Below, piece by piece: positions 34,627 to 43,384 of a DNA stretch of 64,000 nt. Each line of letters starts with the position of its first letter. Position 1 is the first letter of the stretch. Both the position numbers and the translations under genes were made by a program. Under the pieces are notes generated by a model, which was not told the DNA's origin, made no database searches, and saw only the letters and a list, made by a program, of their open reading frames with translations. Origin of the DNA: Oscillospiraceae bacterium (GTDB lineage Bacteria; Bacillota; Clostridia; Oscillospirales; Acutalibacteraceae); contig DPVM01000010.1 of NCBI GenBank assembly GCA_003526845.1, forward strand, positions 62,001 to 126,000, in the 5' to 3' direction.

Positions 34627-36129
34627 TTATCTTTCCCAATTTCGAGAGCGTTCAACCGCTCTTTTCCAATCGGAATATTTTTTGTTGCGCAACTCGGCAG
34701 ACATTGACGGCACAAAAATTTTGTCAACCTGCCTGTTTTCCTCGATTTCCTGCGTGTCTTTCCAAACGCCTGTCGCAAGTCCAGCAAGATATGCCGCGCC
34801 GAGAGCCGTAGCCTCTCTGTTTACGGGGCGGTTGACATTGCAACCTGTCATATCGGCTTGAATCTGCATCATAATGTCTGAAACCGAAGCACCGCCGTCA
34901 ACGCGCAAATCTTTAAGCAAAATGTCGCTGTCAGCCATCATTGCCTCAAGCAAATCCGTCATTTGATATGTGATGCTTTCGAGAACTGCGCGGCAAACAT
35001 GTTTTTTGTTGATTGAGCGTGTTATGCCAACCATAATTCCTCTTGCATACATATCCCAATACGGCGCACCCAAGCCGGTGAACGCAGGCACAAGGTAAAG
35101 ACCGTTTGAGTCCGGAACCTGCTCTGCCAAATCGTCGCATTCCTTTGCGCTTGAAATTAATTGCAGTTCATCGCGCAACCATTTTATTACGGAGCCGGCG
35201 TTGAATGCCGAGCCCTCCAAATCATATGTGATTTTGCCGTCAAGACCCCAAGCGATACCCGACAGTAAGTTTGATTTACTGTCTATTCTGTTTTCGCCTG
35301 TGTTCATAAGCAAAAAGCAACCTGTGCCGTATGTGTTTTTTGCCTGACCTTTTTCAAAGCATCCCTGTCCGAAAAGCGCACCCGGTTGGTCGCCGATTGC
35401 GCCGGCAATCGGTGTTCCCGAAAGCTCCTCAATACCGGTGATATGGTCAACTTCGCCGTAAACACAGCTGCTCGGTTTAACCTCGGGCAGTATGCACATA
35501 GGTATTCCCATTTCTTTGCACAAATATTCGTCCCAGCAAAGTTTGTCAATGTCAAAAAGCATTGTTCTGCATGCGTTTGAATAGTCGGTTACATGCACCT
35601 TGCCGCCTGTTAAATTCCAAATGAGCCATGTGTCGATTGTGCCGAAAAGAAGTTCTCCTTTTTCCGCTCTTTCTCTTGCACCCTCGACATTGTCCAATAT
35701 CCACTTGATTTTTGTTGCGCTGAAATATGCGTCAATCAAAAGACCGGTTGTGGTTTTTATGTATTTTTCAAATCCGTCTTTTTTGAGCTGTTCGCAATAA
35801 TCGGCAGTTCTTCTGCACTGCCAAACAATTGCATTGTAAATCGGCGCACCCGTTTCTTTGTCCCAAATTACGGTTGTTTCGCGTTGATTCGTGATGCCGA
35901 TTCCGGCAATTTGCTCGGGCTTAACGTCGGTATTTCTTATACAGCCCATAATTGCGCTTATCATGCTGAACAAAATTTCATTTGCGTCGTGTTCGACCCA
36001 ACCGTTTTGCGGATAGTATTGGGTGAACTCATTTTGTGATTTTGCAACAATTTGACCCTTTTTGTTGAAAATTATAGCCCTTGAACTGGTTGTGCCCTGG
36101 TCAAGAGCCATAACATACTTTTCTGCCAT
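34627..36129 (-). CDS. glpK: glycerol kinase
   Basis: A 500-residue FGGY kinase. LDQGTTSSRAIIF, NQRETTVIWD, DTWLIWNLTGG, FSATKIKWIL and RVDGGASVSDIMMQIQAD are diagnostic of GlpK. It phosphorylates glycerol to glycerol 3-phosphate. A promoter-like TTGACA (36215-36210), 17-base spacer, TAAAAT lies upstream. No glpF or glpD is in the window; the Ldh gene follows after about 60 bases. Confidence 0.96.
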   Translation of the reverse strand: MAEKYVMALDQGTTSSRAIIFNKKGQIVAKSQNEFTQYYPQNGWVEHDANEILFSMISAIMGCIRNTDVKPEQIAGIGITNQRETTVIWDKETGAPIYNAIVWQCRRTADYCEQLKKDGFEKYIKTTTGLLIDAYFSATKIKWILDNVEGARERAEKGELLFGTIDTWLIWNLTGGKVHVTDYSNACRTMLFDIDKLCWDEYLCKEMGIPMCILPEVKPSSCVYGEVDHITGIEELSGTPIAGAIGDQPGALFGQGCFEKGQAKNTYGTGCFLLMNTGENRIDSKSNLLSGIAWGLDGKITYDLEGSAFNAGSVIKWLRDELQLISSAKECDDLAEQVPDSNGLYLVPAFTGLGAPYWDMYARGIMVGITRSINKKHVCRAVLESITYQMTDLLEAMMADSDILLKDLRVDGGASVSDIMMQIQADMTGCNVNRPVNREATALGAAYLAGLATGVWKDTQEIEENRQVDKIFVPSMSAELRNKKYSDWKRAVERSRNWER

Positions 36130-36154
36130 ATAAACACACCCTTTGTGCAGAAAA

Positions 36155-36186
36155 TAAAAAAAATAAAGATTAGTTTCCTAATCCTT
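36155..36186 (-). terminator. terminator downstream of acpP
   Basis: On the minus strand AAGGATTAG-GAAA-CTAATCTTT, then a run of T. It overlaps the expected glpK start point, so it most likely ends acp transcripts. Confidence 0.75.
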
Positions 36187-36301
36187 ATTTTACTATTATA
36201 GTAATTATGTGTCAACGAATCAAAATCACGAAAATTTGCCGACTTTTTTGGCTATTATGACTTATTCCGTAAAATTCATTATCCAAAAACTGCTGTTTGT
36301 A

Positions 36302-36538
36302 TCAGTTTGCGTCGGTGTTTGATTCAATAAACGAAACAATGTCCTCAACTGTTTTCATATTCTCAATGTTTTCATCCGGCACTTCAATTGCATATTGATC
36401 CTCAATTGTCATTACAATATCAATTGCGTCGAGCGAATCCGCACCGAGATCCTCCGCAAGCTTTGAGTTCATTTCAATGCTGTCCTTGTCAACATCAAGT
36501 TGCTCCGCAAGTATTTCTCTTACTTCATCAAAAATCAT
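36302..36538 (-). CDS. acpP: acyl carrier protein
   Basis: A 78-residue acidic four-helix protein. The phosphopantetheine Ser is in GADSLDAID (about residue 38), with VDKDSIEMNSKLAEDL before it and EIPDE-like EVPDENIENMKTVEDIVSFIE after. It carries acyl chains in fatty acid synthesis. It stands alone without fab genes; plsX or fab partners must be elsewhere. Confidence 0.95.
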   Translation of the reverse strand: MIFDEVREILAEQLDVDKDSIEMNSKLAEDLGADSLDAIDIVMTIEDQYAIEVPDENIENMKTVEDIVSFIESNTDAN

Positions 36539-36642
36539 TGTTATATACGCTCCTTAAAAAAATGTTGTTAATGTTTTATATTTATGTTATTATCATATTA
36601 TAAATTTTTCTCTGATTTGTCAATATCTTTTTGGAGGGAATT

Positions 36643-37494
36643 ATGAAATTAGATTTTTTGGCAAAAAAACAATTCGGCCTCATCGGTTGTCCGCTCGGTC
36701 ATTCCATGAGCGCCGTAATCCACAAGGAACTTTTCAAAATAAGCAAAATGGACGCAAATTATATGCTGATAGAGGTTCCGACCGAGGAGCTTAAAGAGAC
36801 ATTTGATTCGCGACTCAAAAACTTGTGCGGTTTTAATGTTACAATTCCGCATAAGATAAATATTATTCCTTTTTTGGACAGGCTTTCGCCCAAAGCAAGT
36901 CTGTTCGGCTCGGTCAACACCGTCGATGTCCGTGAGGATAAAATCATTGGCTACAACACCGATTGCAGCGGCTTTTTGCGTGCTCTTGAAATGGCAGGCA
37001 TCGAGCTTAAGGGCAAGGTGCTTTTGTGCGGTGCCGGCGGCGTTTCGCGAATGATTGCGTTTGAATCTGTTTTGGCAGATTGCGATTTGACAATTGCCGT
37101 GCGCCAATCAAGCCTTCAATCGGCAAACACGATAAAGGACGAAATCAGACAAAAACTCGGTAGGGACTGTCGCGTTGCAATGCTTGACGAAATCAGCGGC
37201 GGCTATGACCTTATAGTTAACGGCACACCGGTAGGTATGTATCCCAAAATTGACGCCTGCCCGGTTGCCGAGGATGTTATCAAATCGTCAAAAGCGGTAT
37301 ATGATGTTATCTATAATCCTATTAAAACAAAACTCATTCAATGTGCAGAGAGTGCAGGCATAAAGTGCTCGGGCGGTCTTTCAATGCTCGTTTGGCAGGC
37401 GGCAGTTGCCGAAGAGATTTGGAACGGCGTCAAATTTTCTTATGACGATATAAATAAGGTTATCGCCGTGACAGAAAGGGAGTTGAGCAAATAA
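36643..37494 (+). CDS. aroE: shikimate dehydrogenase AroE
   Basis: 283 residues from ATG at 36643; the upstream in-frame TTG overlaps the GGAGGG ribosome site and is rejected. IGCPLGHSMSAVIHKELF, FNVTIPHK (catalytic Lys), NTDCSGF and LCGAGGVSRMIAFE (NADP site) are diagnostic. It reduces 3-dehydroshikimate. It overlaps the shikimate kinase start by one base. Confidence 0.95.
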   Translation: MKLDFLAKKQFGLIGCPLGHSMSAVIHKELFKISKMDANYMLIEVPTEELKETFDSRLKNLCGFNVTIPHKINIIPFLDRLSPKASLFGSVNTVDVREDKIIGYNTDCSGFLRALEMAGIELKGKVLLCGAGGVSRMIAFESVLADCDLTIAVRQSSLQSANTIKDEIRQKLGRDCRVAMLDEISGGYDLIVNGTPVGMYPKIDACPVAEDVIKSSKAVYDVIYNPIKTKLIQCAESAGIKCSGGLSMLVWQAAVAEEIWNGVKFSYDDINKVIAVTERELSK

Positions 37495-37985
37495 TGCAAA
37501 ATATTGTTTTGTGTGGATTTATGGGCAGCGGTAAAACTGTTGTCGGCAGAGAACTTGCAAAAATTATGGGCTGTCGCTTTGTCGATACGGACGAGCTTAT
37601 CGAGCAGGAGCAGGGCGTAGCTATAAAAGCAATTTTTGCCACAAGGGGCGAGGAATATTTCCGCGACCTTGAGCATGAAATGTGCAAAAAAGTTGCAACA
37701 ATGAAAAACTGTGTTGTTTCGACAGGCGGCGGCGCTATGACATACAAGCGCAATGTCGATGCAATCAAGCAGGGCGCAACCGTTGTATTTCTCGATGCGT
37801 CATTTCCTGTTATCTGCGACAGAATAGGAAATAATTCAAACCGTCCGCTGTTTCAGGACCGCAAAAAGGCAAAAAAACTGTATGACGAAAGAAAGGACAA
37901 ATACACCGCCGCAGCCGATTATATTATTGACGGAGATATGTCTGCAAGAAAGACTGCGCTGGAAATTTCGGAGATTTTCAAATAG
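37494..37985 (+). CDS. aroK: shikimate kinase AroK
   Basis: A 163-residue P-loop kinase: Walker A GFMGSGKTVVGRELA, FVDTDELIE (shikimate site), RGEEYFRDLEHE, STGGGAM and NRPLF (lid). It phosphorylates shikimate at O3. It is translationally coupled to aroE, forming a two-step chorismate-pathway operon. Confidence 0.95.
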   Translation: MQNIVLCGFMGSGKTVVGRELAKIMGCRFVDTDELIEQEQGVAIKAIFATRGEEYFRDLEHEMCKKVATMKNCVVSTGGGAMTYKRNVDAIKQGATVVFLDASFPVICDRIGNNSNRPLFQDRKKAKKLYDERKDKYTAAADYIIDGDMSARKTALEISEIFK

Positions 37986-38013
37986 TAACAAAAGTAACAA
38001 TATTAAAATTTAG

Positions 38014-38078
38014 TTGAAAAATCGGATTGTGTGTGCTATAATGTCACATATTTGAGGTGGGCAAACGATATTTGCCCA
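38014..38078 (+). promoter_or_regulatory. promoter and leader hairpin of the ABC permease gene
   Basis: TTGAAA (38014-38019), 17-base spacer, TATAAT (38037-38042). A leader stem TGGGCAAA/TTTGCCCA (38058-38078) follows, with only a weak T tract after it. Confidence 0.65.
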
Positions 38079-38126
38079 TTATTTTCGCTGTTTTTACAAT
38101 ATTATATTAAAAATTGAGGTGTTTTT

Positions 38127-38969
38127 ATGGGCACTACGAACGCTAATGAGGAACTTAATCACAGCGTCAAGATGTTTAAAAAATATAAAAACCTCCTTGG
38201 CGAGCTTACACGAAAGAATGTTAAACTGAAATACAGAAACTCGTGGCTCGGCATTTTTTGGAGTTTTTTGCAGCCGCTTCTTAATATGATCGTATTGTCT
38301 GTTGTATTCGGAAGCATTTTCGGCAGACACAATAAAAACATTGTCTGCTACCCGGTTTGGCTTTTCTCCGGCCGTCTTTTGTATGAATTTTTCAGCACGG
38401 CGACAAAACAAGCCATGACATCATTCAGAAGAAATGCCGCCATTATCAAAAAGGTATATGTTCCTAAATATATGTACCCTTTGTCGTCGGTTCTTTCCTG
38501 TTTCGTTAATTTCTCAATCTCGATGCTTTGCTATGTGTGCGTTTGGATTTTCTTCAAGGTTACGGGATTGAGCGGCGGTCACGGACTCCATATTACATGG
38601 TATTTCCTTTTGTGCATTGTTCCGATGATTATACTGCTTATCTTTTCAACAGGTCTCGGTCTTATTCTTTCGGTGCTTGAGGTTTATTTCAGAGATATTG
38701 AGTATATCTATTCGGTATTTATCACACTTGTTATGTACCTTGTCCCTATTCTTTATCCTATCCAAACGATTAAGAATAGGTATTTGCTATATGTAATAAA
38801 GATAAATCCGCTGTATTCAATGATTGAGTTGTTTAGGCAAAGTATTTTGTACGGTCATATGCTCAGCTGGAAAATGCTTGTTTACGCCTTAGTTTCGGCA
38901 ATACTCGTGCTTACAATCGGCATCATCTTCTTCAATTGGAAGAGTGACGACATTGTTTATCACTTATAA
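38127..38969 (+). CDS. ABC-2 type permease, TagG/Wzm-like polysaccharide export
   Basis: A 280-residue protein with about six membrane segments. LTRKNVKLKYRNSWLGIFWSFLQPLLNMIVL at the N-terminus, FRRNAAIIKKVYVPKYMYP and the C-terminal INPLYSMIELFRQSILYG are typical of TagG/Wzm permeases. These export teichoic acid, O-antigen-like or other glycopolymers with a TagH/Wzt ATPase. No ATPase gene follows; a terminator does, and the neighbours are aroK and hemW. Confidence 0.9.
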   Translation: MGTTNANEELNHSVKMFKKYKNLLGELTRKNVKLKYRNSWLGIFWSFLQPLLNMIVLSVVFGSIFGRHNKNIVCYPVWLFSGRLLYEFFSTATKQAMTSFRRNAAIIKKVYVPKYMYPLSSVLSCFVNFSISMLCYVCVWIFFKVTGLSGGHGLHITWYFLLCIVPMIILLIFSTGLGLILSVLEVYFRDIEYIYSVFITLVMYLVPILYPIQTIKNRYLLYVIKINPLYSMIELFRQSILYGHMLSWKMLVYALVSAILVLTIGIIFFNWKSDDIVYHL

Positions 38970-38979
38970 TTCAAAAAAC

Positions 38980-39016
38980 AAAGACTGTGAATCAAATTTT
39001 GATTCACAGTCTTTTT
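38980..39016. terminator. bidirectional terminator between the permease gene and hemW
   Basis: AAAGACTGTGAATCA pairs with TGATTCACAGTCTTT around a 5-base AATTT loop, then TT. It serves both converging genes. Confidence 0.9.
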
Positions 39017-39029
39017 GTATGTTTGTCGT

Positions 39030-40064
39030 TCATATCAATTCGCTGATTATTGTGTTTGAAACAAGCATTCCTTTGGGGGTCAGCGCAATTTTGTCGCCGC
39101 TTTCCGTCATAAACCCTGCTTTGACAAACTTATCATATGGTTTGTCTACAAGCGATTTGTCAATGCCCTGAGTCAAGCGCAGACCGAGCATGATTTTTTC
39201 CTCAGTCGAGCCGCCGTCACCATCGGGTATTTTGTTGAAATCTCTGTCATAATAAAAACGCTTGCCGCCCCAAAACGAGTGCGCCGACGCACCTATTCCG
39301 AGATACGGCACAAGTTGCCAATATTTTATGTTGTGCCTGCTTTCAAATCCGGGCTTTGCAAAATTGCTTATTTCATATTGAACAAAGCCAAGCTCTGCGA
39401 GGGATTTCACCGTTTTTAAATACATTTCGGCAACCTCGTCATCGTCGGGGAGGGAAAGTCTGTCTCTCATCTCAAAAAATTTTGTGCCGCTTTCGATTTT
39501 AAGCATATACGCCGATATGTGTTTAACATTTGTTTTATCGATAAAATCAAATGTTTCCTCCAATGACGCAAGCGTTTGTTTCGGAGTTCCTATCATCAAA
39601 TCAAGGCTGATGTTCTCAATGCCCGCATTTTTTGCGCCGTCTATTGCCGCGACAACCTCTTTTTTGCCGGCTGCTCTGCCGAGCGCAAACCGTTCGCTGT
39701 CAACTGCACTTTGCATTCCGAGGCTTATTCTGTTTATACCCGATTTTGCATATGCCTTAAAATCATCGTAAAGATTTTTTGACGGATTGCATTCTATGGT
39801 GATTTCGCTCTCGGGCAAAATCGTAAATGCCGCCCTCGCCTCGCTTAAAATGTGACATATCAGATTGCTTTCGAGAATGCTCGGCGTTCCTCCACCAAAA
39901 TAAACGGTATCAAAGATACCGTCATATTTTTTCATTTCTCCGACTAATTTGTCGGCATATTTATTTGCACATTCTGCGTTGTACTTTACGCTGAAAAAAT
40001 CGCAGTAAGGGCATTTGTTTTTGCAAAAAGGAATGTGAAAATACAGCCCTGCATTGTTATCCAT
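39030..40064 (-). CDS. hemW: radical SAM family heme chaperone HemW (HemN-like)
   Basis: A 344-residue radical-SAM protein. The motif is FCKNKCPYC (C-x3-C-x2-C) at residues ~14-21, followed by DFFS. VYFGGGTPS, NRISLGMQS, IGTPKQT and the HemW C-terminal domain follow. The HemN-specific extra N-terminal region is absent, so a heme-delivery chaperone is more likely than coproporphyrinogen oxidase. The upstream tetR gene ends 3 bases before its start. Confidence 0.88.
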   Translation of the reverse strand: MDNNAGLYFHIPFCKNKCPYCDFFSVKYNAECANKYADKLVGEMKKYDGIFDTVYFGGGTPSILESNLICHILSEARAAFTILPESEITIECNPSKNLYDDFKAYAKSGINRISLGMQSAVDSERFALGRAAGKKEVVAAIDGAKNAGIENISLDLMIGTPKQTLASLEETFDFIDKTNVKHISAYMLKIESGTKFFEMRDRLSLPDDDEVAEMYLKTVKSLAELGFVQYEISNFAKPGFESRHNIKYWQLVPYLGIGASAHSFWGGKRFYYDRDFNKIPDGDGGSTEEKIMLGLRLTQGIDKSLVDKPYDKFVKAGFMTESGDKIALTPKGMLVSNTIISELI

Positions 40065-40067
40065 AAA

Positions 40068-40604
40068 TCAGTATTTTTTCCTTTTTATAGCGTTGACCAT
40101 TATGTTTCTGAGCTCCTCTTTGTCAAATTCGGGGAGATTTTGAGTTATTGCATCAACGCATCCGCCGATTAAAAAGGTGAGCTTTGATACCTGATGATAA
40201 TTGTCGTGAATATTTAAATTGTTTGCCTCACAAAGCGATACTAAAAACTTTTGCTTAAGTATTCTGACAGAATTATCATAAAGCACACTGTTTTTAAATT
40301 TGAGTATCAGCTCCATATTGTCCTCAACAACATCAAGCATTTTGTCAACGGTCTCCTCGGGCGCGTTGGCAACATCGGTGTAGTCGATGCTTTCGCTGAG
40401 CTTTAAAATCTTGTCGGTGAAAAAGCCGAAACATTTTTGAAAGCAATCGTCAATGCTTGTGTAGTGCAAATAGAATGTGCTTTTGTTTATGCCTGCTTTT
40501 TCGCATAGCTCAACGACGGATATTTTGTCTAAATCCTTATCCGCCGAAATTTCAAAAACGGCATTGAATATTGCCGTCCTTGTTTTTACAATTCGTTTGT
40601 CCAT
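40068..40604 (-). CDS. TetR-family transcriptional regulator
   Basis: A 178-residue protein. The N-terminal helix-turn-helix (residues ~8-50: TAIFNAVFEI, ISVVELCEKAGINKSTFYLHY) is canonical TetR. The ligand domain is divergent. It is transcribed away from the SDR-GPH genes. The same palindrome lies on its own promoter and on the SDR promoter, so it is the likely repressor of both. hemW follows by 3 bases and may be co-transcribed. Confidence 0.88.
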   Translation of the reverse strand: MDKRIVKTRTAIFNAVFEISADKDLDKISVVELCEKAGINKSTFYLHYTSIDDCFQKCFGFFTDKILKLSESIDYTDVANAPEETVDKMLDVVEDNMELILKFKNSVLYDNSVRILKQKFLVSLCEANNLNIHDNYHQVSKLTFLIGGCVDAITQNLPEFDKEELRNIMVNAIKRKKY

Positions 40605-40641
40605 ACTTTGATTCTCCGTTTAAATCATTTATAAACCATAA

Positions 40642-40681
40642 ATAATAGACTAATAATAACACATCGTTGATAAACTTTCAA
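40642..40681 (-). promoter_or_regulatory. tetR promoter with operator copy 1
   Basis: On the minus strand TTGAAA (40681-40676), 17-base spacer, TATTAT (40658-40653). The palindrome-like TAATAGACTAATAA (40643-40656) overlaps the -10. The same 14-mer occurs at 40850-40863. Confidence 0.7.
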
Positions 40682-40819
40682 TATTAACAGCCGTATTTTG
40701 TGAAAAGTGACTTAAACTGTTCTCTGAATTTTGACGAATTGCATAAGTATAAATGTACCCAAAACAATTTCTTGAAATTGGTTAAACACAATTTTGCCGC
40801 AATGTGTAAAAAATAATTG

Positions 40820-40863
40820 TTGTAATAAGGAAATTTTTGTTGTATAATTTAATAGACTAATAA
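40820..40863 (+). promoter_or_regulatory. SDR promoter with operator copy 2
   Basis: TTGTAA (40820-40825), 17-base spacer, TATAAT (40843-40848). Directly after it comes TTAATAGACTAATAA (40849-40863), which fits the symmetric pattern TTA-N-TAG-N-CTA-N-TAA. Confidence 0.7.
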
Positions 40864-40880
40864 AATTGGAGGCAAGTATT

Positions 40881-41717
40881 ATGGCATGCTGGCTTGATGG
40901 AAAAACAGTTGTTGTTACCGGCGCATCCGGAGGTATGGGCGCAGGTATCGCAGCAACACTTATAAAAAAACACGGTTGCACCGTTATCGGTATCGCACGA
41001 AGCGAACCGAAAATGCTTAAGTTTATTGATGAGCTCGGTCCTACGTATGCAAGTCAATTTTCTTACAAGCTCTTTGATGTTTCTGTTAAAGAGAATTGGG
41101 AGAATTTTGCGCAGGAACTTCAGGATAACGACACAAAGATTGATATTCTTATCAATAACGCAGGTATTCTTCCAAAGTTCAAGAGATTTGACAGATATTC
41201 ATATGACGAGATTGAAAAGGCAATGAATATCAATTTCTATTCTTGCATTTATTCAACAAAAACACTCTTGCCGATGCTCCTCGAGTCACCGACACCGGGT
41301 GTTATTAACATTGACTCATCAGCCGCTCTTATGACTCTTGCAGGCACATCAATGTATTCTGCATCAAAAGCGGCGCTCAAGGGCTTCACAGAGGCTTTAC
41401 GCGTTGAGTTCCAAGGCAAAATGTATGTAAGCCTTGTTTGCCCGGGCTTCACAAAGACGGACATTTTCCGCGACCAGGGTACAGAGTCAAATTCAAAGGG
41501 TCAAAAGGTTATGGATATGATTTCAACCGATTGCGACCTTATGGTTAAAATGATTATGAAAGGCATCGAATTTAAGGCTCCTATGCAGGTCCACGGACTT
41601 GATGCTCATGCAATGTCAATTTGCAACAGAATTGCTCCTGTTTACGGCTCAAAGCTCTTCAGCGCAGTTATGAGAATGGCAAATGTTGACATTTTCAAAG
41701 AGGTCTTTAATGACTGA
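40881..41717 (+). CDS. short-chain dehydrogenase/reductase
   Basis: 278 residues from ATG at 40881 (GGAGG upstream). The Rossmann site is TGASGGMG at residues 13-20, NNAG at 92-95, catalytic Ser 146/147 and Y159-x3-K163, then CPGFTKTD. A classical SDR; the substrate is unknown. A C-terminal segment after residue 230 is longer than in minimal SDRs. It is followed by a GPH symporter and an alpha/beta hydrolase gene. Import plus oxidoreduction of a small lipophilic or sugar-like compound is inference. Confidence 0.88.
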   Translation: MACWLDGKTVVVTGASGGMGAGIAATLIKKHGCTVIGIARSEPKMLKFIDELGPTYASQFSYKLFDVSVKENWENFAQELQDNDTKIDILINNAGILPKFKRFDRYSYDEIEKAMNINFYSCIYSTKTLLPMLLESPTPGVINIDSSAALMTLAGTSMYSASKAALKGFTEALRVEFQGKMYVSLVCPGFTKTDIFRDQGTESNSKGQKVMDMISTDCDLMVKMIMKGIEFKAPMQVHGLDAHAMSICNRIAPVYGSKLFSAVMRMANVDIFKEVFND

Positions 41718-41737
41718 TTAAATTTTTGAAACGAAAC

Positions 41738-41775
41738 GGCAAAAGGCTGTCAACGGCGACGGCTTTTGCCTTTTT
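41738..41775 (+). terminator. hairpin between the SDR and symporter genes
   Basis: GGCAAAAG..CTTTTGCC with a GCTGTC/GACGGC inner stem, then TTTTT. It may attenuate read-through into the symporter gene. Confidence 0.75.
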
Positions 41776-41806
41776 GTATTTTTATCGCTTTTTTATGGAG
41801 GACCTT

Positions 41807-43249
41807 ATGGAAGATATTACAAAGAAAAAATACCTGAGTTTCAAGGAAATTGCCGCATACAGCCTCGGACTTTTCGGCTTTCAGGCAATCGTCGGCCTCT
41901 TAAACTCATATCAGGCAGAGTTTGACGGCTCAATTCTCGGCGCTGATGTTACCGTTGTTGCAATTCTCATTCTTGTAGCAAAAATTTTGTCGGCTGTTGC
42001 AGACCCGGTTGTCGGCAGTCTTGTTGACCGCTCGCACAGCAAAATGGGCAAGTTCAAATCAATGATTGTTTACTCAATCGTGCCGCTCCTTGTTTTTACG
42101 GCGATTATATTTGTTGATGTTCCGTTTAAGGACAACAAAATGCTCACCTATGTTTGGATTTTTGTTACATACCTTATTTGGTCAATTGCAATGACAATGG
42201 GCGATGTTCCGTCACAGGGTATCGCCGCATCACTCACACCTAACCCGACAGAAAGAACAAATGTAGTTTCGATTTCAAACACATTTAAGCAGATTGGATT
42301 TTCTGCATGTGTTGTTATCGTCCCGATTGTTTGCCTTATCGTTCCCGAAGGTTCAAAAGTTTTTGTTAAAAAGGGTGAAACCGACAGTCCGATGATAAGC
42401 ACCGAGTATTTTTGGGTTGCCGTTTTGACTGCAATTTTAGGCTGCGTTTTGTTTGCGCTCATCCCGCTTATCAATAAAGAACGCGTTATTACCGAAAGCA
42501 GCGAAAAAATCACCGCAAAGGATATGGTGTCCGCACTTAAAGATAATAAGCCGCTTATGCTTGTTATCGTTTCGTATTTTCTCGGCTTCGGCAGACAGAT
42601 GGCAATGGGCATTCAGGTTCAGGCGGCAAATGTTCTTTTAGGCTCACAAAATCTTGTTGCCGTTCTTGGCATCGTGACAGCCATCGGCTCAATGATAAGC
42701 ATGGCTTTGTGTCCGCTCCTTATTAAAAAACTTGATGAAAAGAAAGCATATATTTTGCTTTCGGTTTACGGCTTTGCCGCTTCGATTTTCTCATTCATAA
42801 TCGGATTTTTCTGGTTTAAAAATCCCGACAGCATTGTGCTCACTGTTTTGTTCTATGCATCGCTTTTCCTTATCGGCCTTCAGTTCGGCGCAGTAACACT
42901 TATGCCGATGATTATGACAGCCGATGCAGTGGATTATTATGAATACAAAACAGGCAAAAGAATGGAAGGCGCAGCTTACTCTATTCTTACACTCACAATC
43001 AAGGTTTGCCTTGCTCTCGGTACGGCTCTCGGCTTGATTTTTGTTCAGCAGTCAGGCTATTACGAGTCGCTTGCAAGCGGCGAATTTTCGCTCCATACAA
43101 AGAATATTATCTTCTTTGCATACACCGCAATGCCGGGTATTCTTGCTCTTCTTTCAATAATTCCTATGTTCAAATATGATATTGTAGGTGCAAATAAGGA
43201 AGCAATCACAAAGGCACTTGCTGCCAAAAAAGGCGAAATCACCGAATAA
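41807..43249 (+). CDS. GPH-family (glycoside-pentoside-hexuronide:cation) MFS symporter
   Basis: 480 residues from ATG at 41807, chosen because GGAGG lies just upstream; the longer ORF start is rejected. About 12 membrane segments. ADPVVGSLVDRSHSKMGKFK after segment 2 is the GPH/MelB signature, and D-VDYYEYKTGKRMEGAAYS near residue 395 is the second. It imports a glycoside, hexuronide or similar solute with a cation. It lies after the SDR gene and its hairpin. Confidence 0.88.
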   Translation: MEDITKKKYLSFKEIAAYSLGLFGFQAIVGLLNSYQAEFDGSILGADVTVVAILILVAKILSAVADPVVGSLVDRSHSKMGKFKSMIVYSIVPLLVFTAIIFVDVPFKDNKMLTYVWIFVTYLIWSIAMTMGDVPSQGIAASLTPNPTERTNVVSISNTFKQIGFSACVVIVPIVCLIVPEGSKVFVKKGETDSPMISTEYFWVAVLTAILGCVLFALIPLINKERVITESSEKITAKDMVSALKDNKPLMLVIVSYFLGFGRQMAMGIQVQAANVLLGSQNLVAVLGIVTAIGSMISMALCPLLIKKLDEKKAYILLSVYGFAASIFSFIIGFFWFKNPDSIVLTVLFYASLFLIGLQFGAVTLMPMIMTADAVDYYEYKTGKRMEGAAYSILTLTIKVCLALGTALGLIFVQQSGYYESLASGEFSLHTKNIIFFAYTAMPGILALLSIIPMFKYDIVGANKEAITKALAAKKGEITE

Positions 43250-43264
43250 TAAGTCATAGATAAT

Positions 43265-43303
43265 AAAAAACACGGCAATTTTGATTAATTGTCGTGTTTT
43301 TTG
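43265..43303 (+). terminator. terminator after the symporter gene
   Basis: AAACACGGCAATT pairs with AATTGTCGTGTTT around a short loop, then TTT. Confidence 0.88.
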
Positions 43304-43332
43304 CATTTGTTGAGGTAGAGTTGAATATTTAA

Positions 43333-43361
43333 TTGACACTCCCATATTATTAATGTATAAT
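43333..43361 (+). promoter_or_regulatory. sigma-A promoter of the alpha/beta hydrolase gene
   Basis: TTGACA (43333-43338), 17-base spacer, TATAAT (43356-43361). The TetR palindrome is not present here. Confidence 0.85.
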
Positions 43362-43384
43362 TGTTAATAAATGGGGGATTTTTT

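Noticed and set aside
36155..36215. A glpK leader attenuator (promoter followed by hairpin and T run)
   Set aside because: The predicted start point (~36180) lies inside the 5' arm of the hairpin, so a glpK transcript would lack half the stem. It is better read as the acpP terminator.
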